Assembly (NCBI GenBank): GCA_910576385.1
Contig: CAJTIR010000022.1
Span: 1 to 64,000 of the forward strand
DNA: 64,000 nt
From: Lachnospiraceae bacterium
GTDB lineage: Bacteria; Bacillota; Clostridia; Lachnospirales; Lachnospiraceae
Direction of reading: 5' to 3'
The translations under genes and the position numbers were made by a program. How positions within the stretch are numbered: the first letter of the stretch is position 1; each line of letters opens with the position of its first letter. Positions 62,697 to 64,000 of the stretch are shown here, one piece after another. The notes below the pieces were generated by a model. It did no database searches. It worked only from the letters and a program-made list of their open reading frames with translations, and was not told the DNA's origin.

Positions 62697-62795
62697 GGGG
62701 CTGTTGCAAAATAGCTGGTATATGCAAAATATGGCATTTAGAACGCAAGATTCTTATCCATATATTGTATATAAGCTTCATTTTGCAACAGCCCC
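62697..62795. repeat. 99-bp foldback element, copy 2 (MITE-like)
   Basis: Same ends (GGGGCTGTTGCAAAA and its complement) and same length as copy 1 at 154-252, with 4 differences. It lies between the decayed sensor gene and the spoIIIAA promoter. In both copies the flanks (TAAGAT/GATAAAAA on the left, TCTTAC on the right) extend the palindrome a further dozen bases, so the element may be slightly longer than the 99 bases stated. Confidence 0.85.
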
Positions 62796-62822
62796 TTCGT
62801 CTTACGGTTATTCAAAAACTAT

Positions 62823-63289
62823 TTACTTAATTCGAAAACGGCTAATTAAAATCGCCAAAGTGATAAATGTAACAACAACTGCCATAATTACACACAATAC
62901 ACCGCCTAAAATACGCACTGTCATTACTGCACCATAAACTTCTGTCTCATTATCCCAGACCATAAAAATCCTTTGATATTCAGATTTAACAGGGCATCCA
63001 TCAAACGACTGGCATAGACGCAAGCTCCCACATATCCAATACATGTTTGATCTTCAAAAATTGGATAATACATTGAAATGATCATGCTGCCAGTTCCTGG
63101 GGATTTCATAATTCCTAAATATGTATCAGGAGCAGCAATATACAATCCTTCAAAAATGCCTTTGACGGAAGCAAAATCTTTGGTATATTGCTGTGCCTTT
63201 TCTAACAAGGCTGGATCTTTTGGATTTAAAAGAAGTTCGTGCACTTCGCTGCCTAAAGCAAAAGCCGTCATATATTCTTGGGCTACTAA
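62823..63289 (-). pseudogene. decayed Cache-domain sensor (chemoreceptor-like)
   Basis: Two frames carry one broken product. Frame one (from about 63289 to 62924) reads VAQEYMTAFALGSEVHELLLNPKDPALLEKAQQYTK-type Cache sequence, then EGLYIAAPDTYLG, IISMYYPIFEDQ and MDALLNLNIKG. After a shift near 62965 the other frame continues with DNETEVYGAVMTVRILGGVLCVIMAVVVTFITLAILISRF, a membrane helix, and then stops. Intact relatives are methyl-accepting or GGDEF-type sensors. The N-terminal membrane anchor, part of the ligand-binding domain and the whole cytoplasmic output are missing. It starts where the receiver gene ends. Confidence 0.7.
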
Positions 63290-63291
63290 AT

Positions 63292-64000
63292 TTAAGAAGA
63301 AGCATTTAAGATTTTATCAATCTCCACCAACAGTTTATCTTTAACTGCTGGTTTCAGAAAATAGCCTGCTGGCTTTAATTTCAACACTGCCTCAATATTG
63401 GCCCGATCATTGATTGCAGTCAGAAAAACCACTGGAATGTCCTTCATTTCCTCATCTGCACGTATCATTTCCAATGTCATTCTCCCATCGCAAATCGGCA
63501 TTTCATAGTCCAGCAAAATCAAGTCTGGACGTTTTTTGCCTATCGAAGTCATCGCTTGTGCTCCAGAAATGGCCACAGCAATTTCATAATACTCCTCCAA
63601 CATAGCCTTCATTGTTCGCAGTGTAGTTCCATTATCATCCACCACTAAAATTCGCTTTCGGTCAGCCGTCCCCTTTTTCTCTTCTGCGGCATCTTGTTCC
63701 ACTTTTTCCTTGTCCAAACCAAGCCTTCTGCACACTGCGTCCATAATGATTGTATTTTCTACTGGACGGATTAAATTTTCAAACTGCCCATCTTCATAAT
63801 ATTGAAAAAAGGTTTTACTCTCCTCTTTTGTGCCGATCGTCAACACTGGAATATTAGAATATTGATCACTTAACATAAAAAAGATGGAAGTATCAATATC
63901 ATATGCGCCGATCAAACTAATCAACACCAAATCGGGATTGACAATTTTTAACATCCCCTCCAAAACACTAGCGTTTTCTGAACAAAGCTGTACATGAAAA
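63292..64000 (-). CDS. double-receiver response regulator, 5' end outside the window
   Basis: The frame is open to the window edge. A first, degenerate receiver-like domain (MLKIVNPDLVLISLIGAYDIDTSIFFM ... NLIRPVENTIIMDAV) precedes a canonical one: KRILVVDDNGTTLR (acidic pair), DLILLDYEMPICDG (phosphoacceptor Asp), VVFLTAINDRANI (Thr) and GYFLKPAVKDKL (Lys). It ends KILNASS with no output domain in the visible part. Probably a relay or adaptor protein; partner kinase not seen. Confidence 0.88.
   Translation of the reverse strand, partial: FHVQLCSENASVLEGMLKIVNPDLVLISLIGAYDIDTSIFFMLSDQYSNIPVLTIGTKEESKTFFQYYEDGQFENLIRPVENTIIMDAVCRRLGLDKEKVEQDAAEEKKGTADRKRILVVDDNGTTLRTMKAMLEEYYEIAVAISGAQAMTSIGKKRPDLILLDYEMPICDGRMTLEMIRADEEMKDIPVVFLTAINDRANIEAVLKLKPAGYFLKPAVKDKLLVEIDKILNASS

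Noticed and set aside
1-64000. CRISPR arrays, prophage genes, transposase genes, rRNA genes
   Set aside because: None seen. No regularly spaced repeats with unique spacers, no integrase, capsid or transposase-like proteins, and no rRNA sequence.

Overview
The window looks like chromosome from an endospore-forming, low-GC anaerobe of the Clostridia, most likely Lachnospiraceae. The reasons are a complete set of spoIIIA sporulation genes, an archaeal-type V-ATPase operon, an indolepyruvate:ferredoxin oxidoreductase cluster, Rex, a eukaryotic-type NADP isocitrate dehydrogenase, and strong GGAGG ribosome binding sites. Almost everything is on the minus strand. The plus-strand exceptions are a Uma2-family protein, a PHP phosphoesterase, a RelB/YafQ-type toxin-antitoxin pair and a Cys/Gly-rich miniprotein.

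Layout by region. 0-3.4 kb: CsoR-controlled copper export (csoR, copA with a second, C-terminal metal-binding domain that has its own internal ribosome binding site). 3.5-4.1 kb: lone Uma2 gene. 4.2-12.1 kb: seven-gene operon for aryl-pyruvate oxidation (two PaaK-type ligases flanking iorAB, an ACT protein, an amidohydrolase, a Na+/solute symporter). 12.2-14.7 kb: MATE exporter and a lipoprotein. 14.9-16.9 kb: spoIIIAF-AG-AH. 17.1-21.1 kb: large secreted Ig-like protein. 21.4-23.2 kb: tRNA-Glu(CUC), then infC-rpmI-rplT with an attenuator leader and an AUU start codon. 23.2-24.3 kb: AT-rich unknown pair (secreted protein plus small membrane protein). 24.6-31.6 kb: PHP protein facing a pheA-ATPase-ppx-ppk operon. 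31.8-39.8 kb: coiled-coil protein, yebC, CNNM/CBS protein, and a rex-led run to nnrD, alr and mazF. 39.9-40.5 kb: toxin-antitoxin pair. 40.5-44.4 kb: ABC-F ATPase, icd and its GntR regulator. 44.5-58.7 kb: one long run made of a response-regulator-like gene, nine V-ATPase genes and a MoxR/DUF58/transglutaminase triad. 58.9-62.6 kb: Cys/Gly-rich miniprotein and spoIIIAA-AE. 62.7-64 kb: a 99-bp foldback repeat, a decayed sensor gene and a partial double-receiver protein.

The most striking observation is that spoIIIA, normally one eight-gene operon, is split into AA-AE and AF-AH about 42 kb apart, on the same strand and in the original order. Both halves begin with the same 56-bp sequence (52/56 identical), which contains a sigma-E-type promoter with exact 14-bp spacing. 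Also notable are an apparent free CopZ made from inside copA, a MATE gene whose ribosome binding site seems to be brought to its start codon by a 16-bp hairpin, a regulator at the head of the V-ATPase operon with Glu at the phosphoacceptor position, and two classes of small foldback elements, one of them inside the V-ATPase operon.
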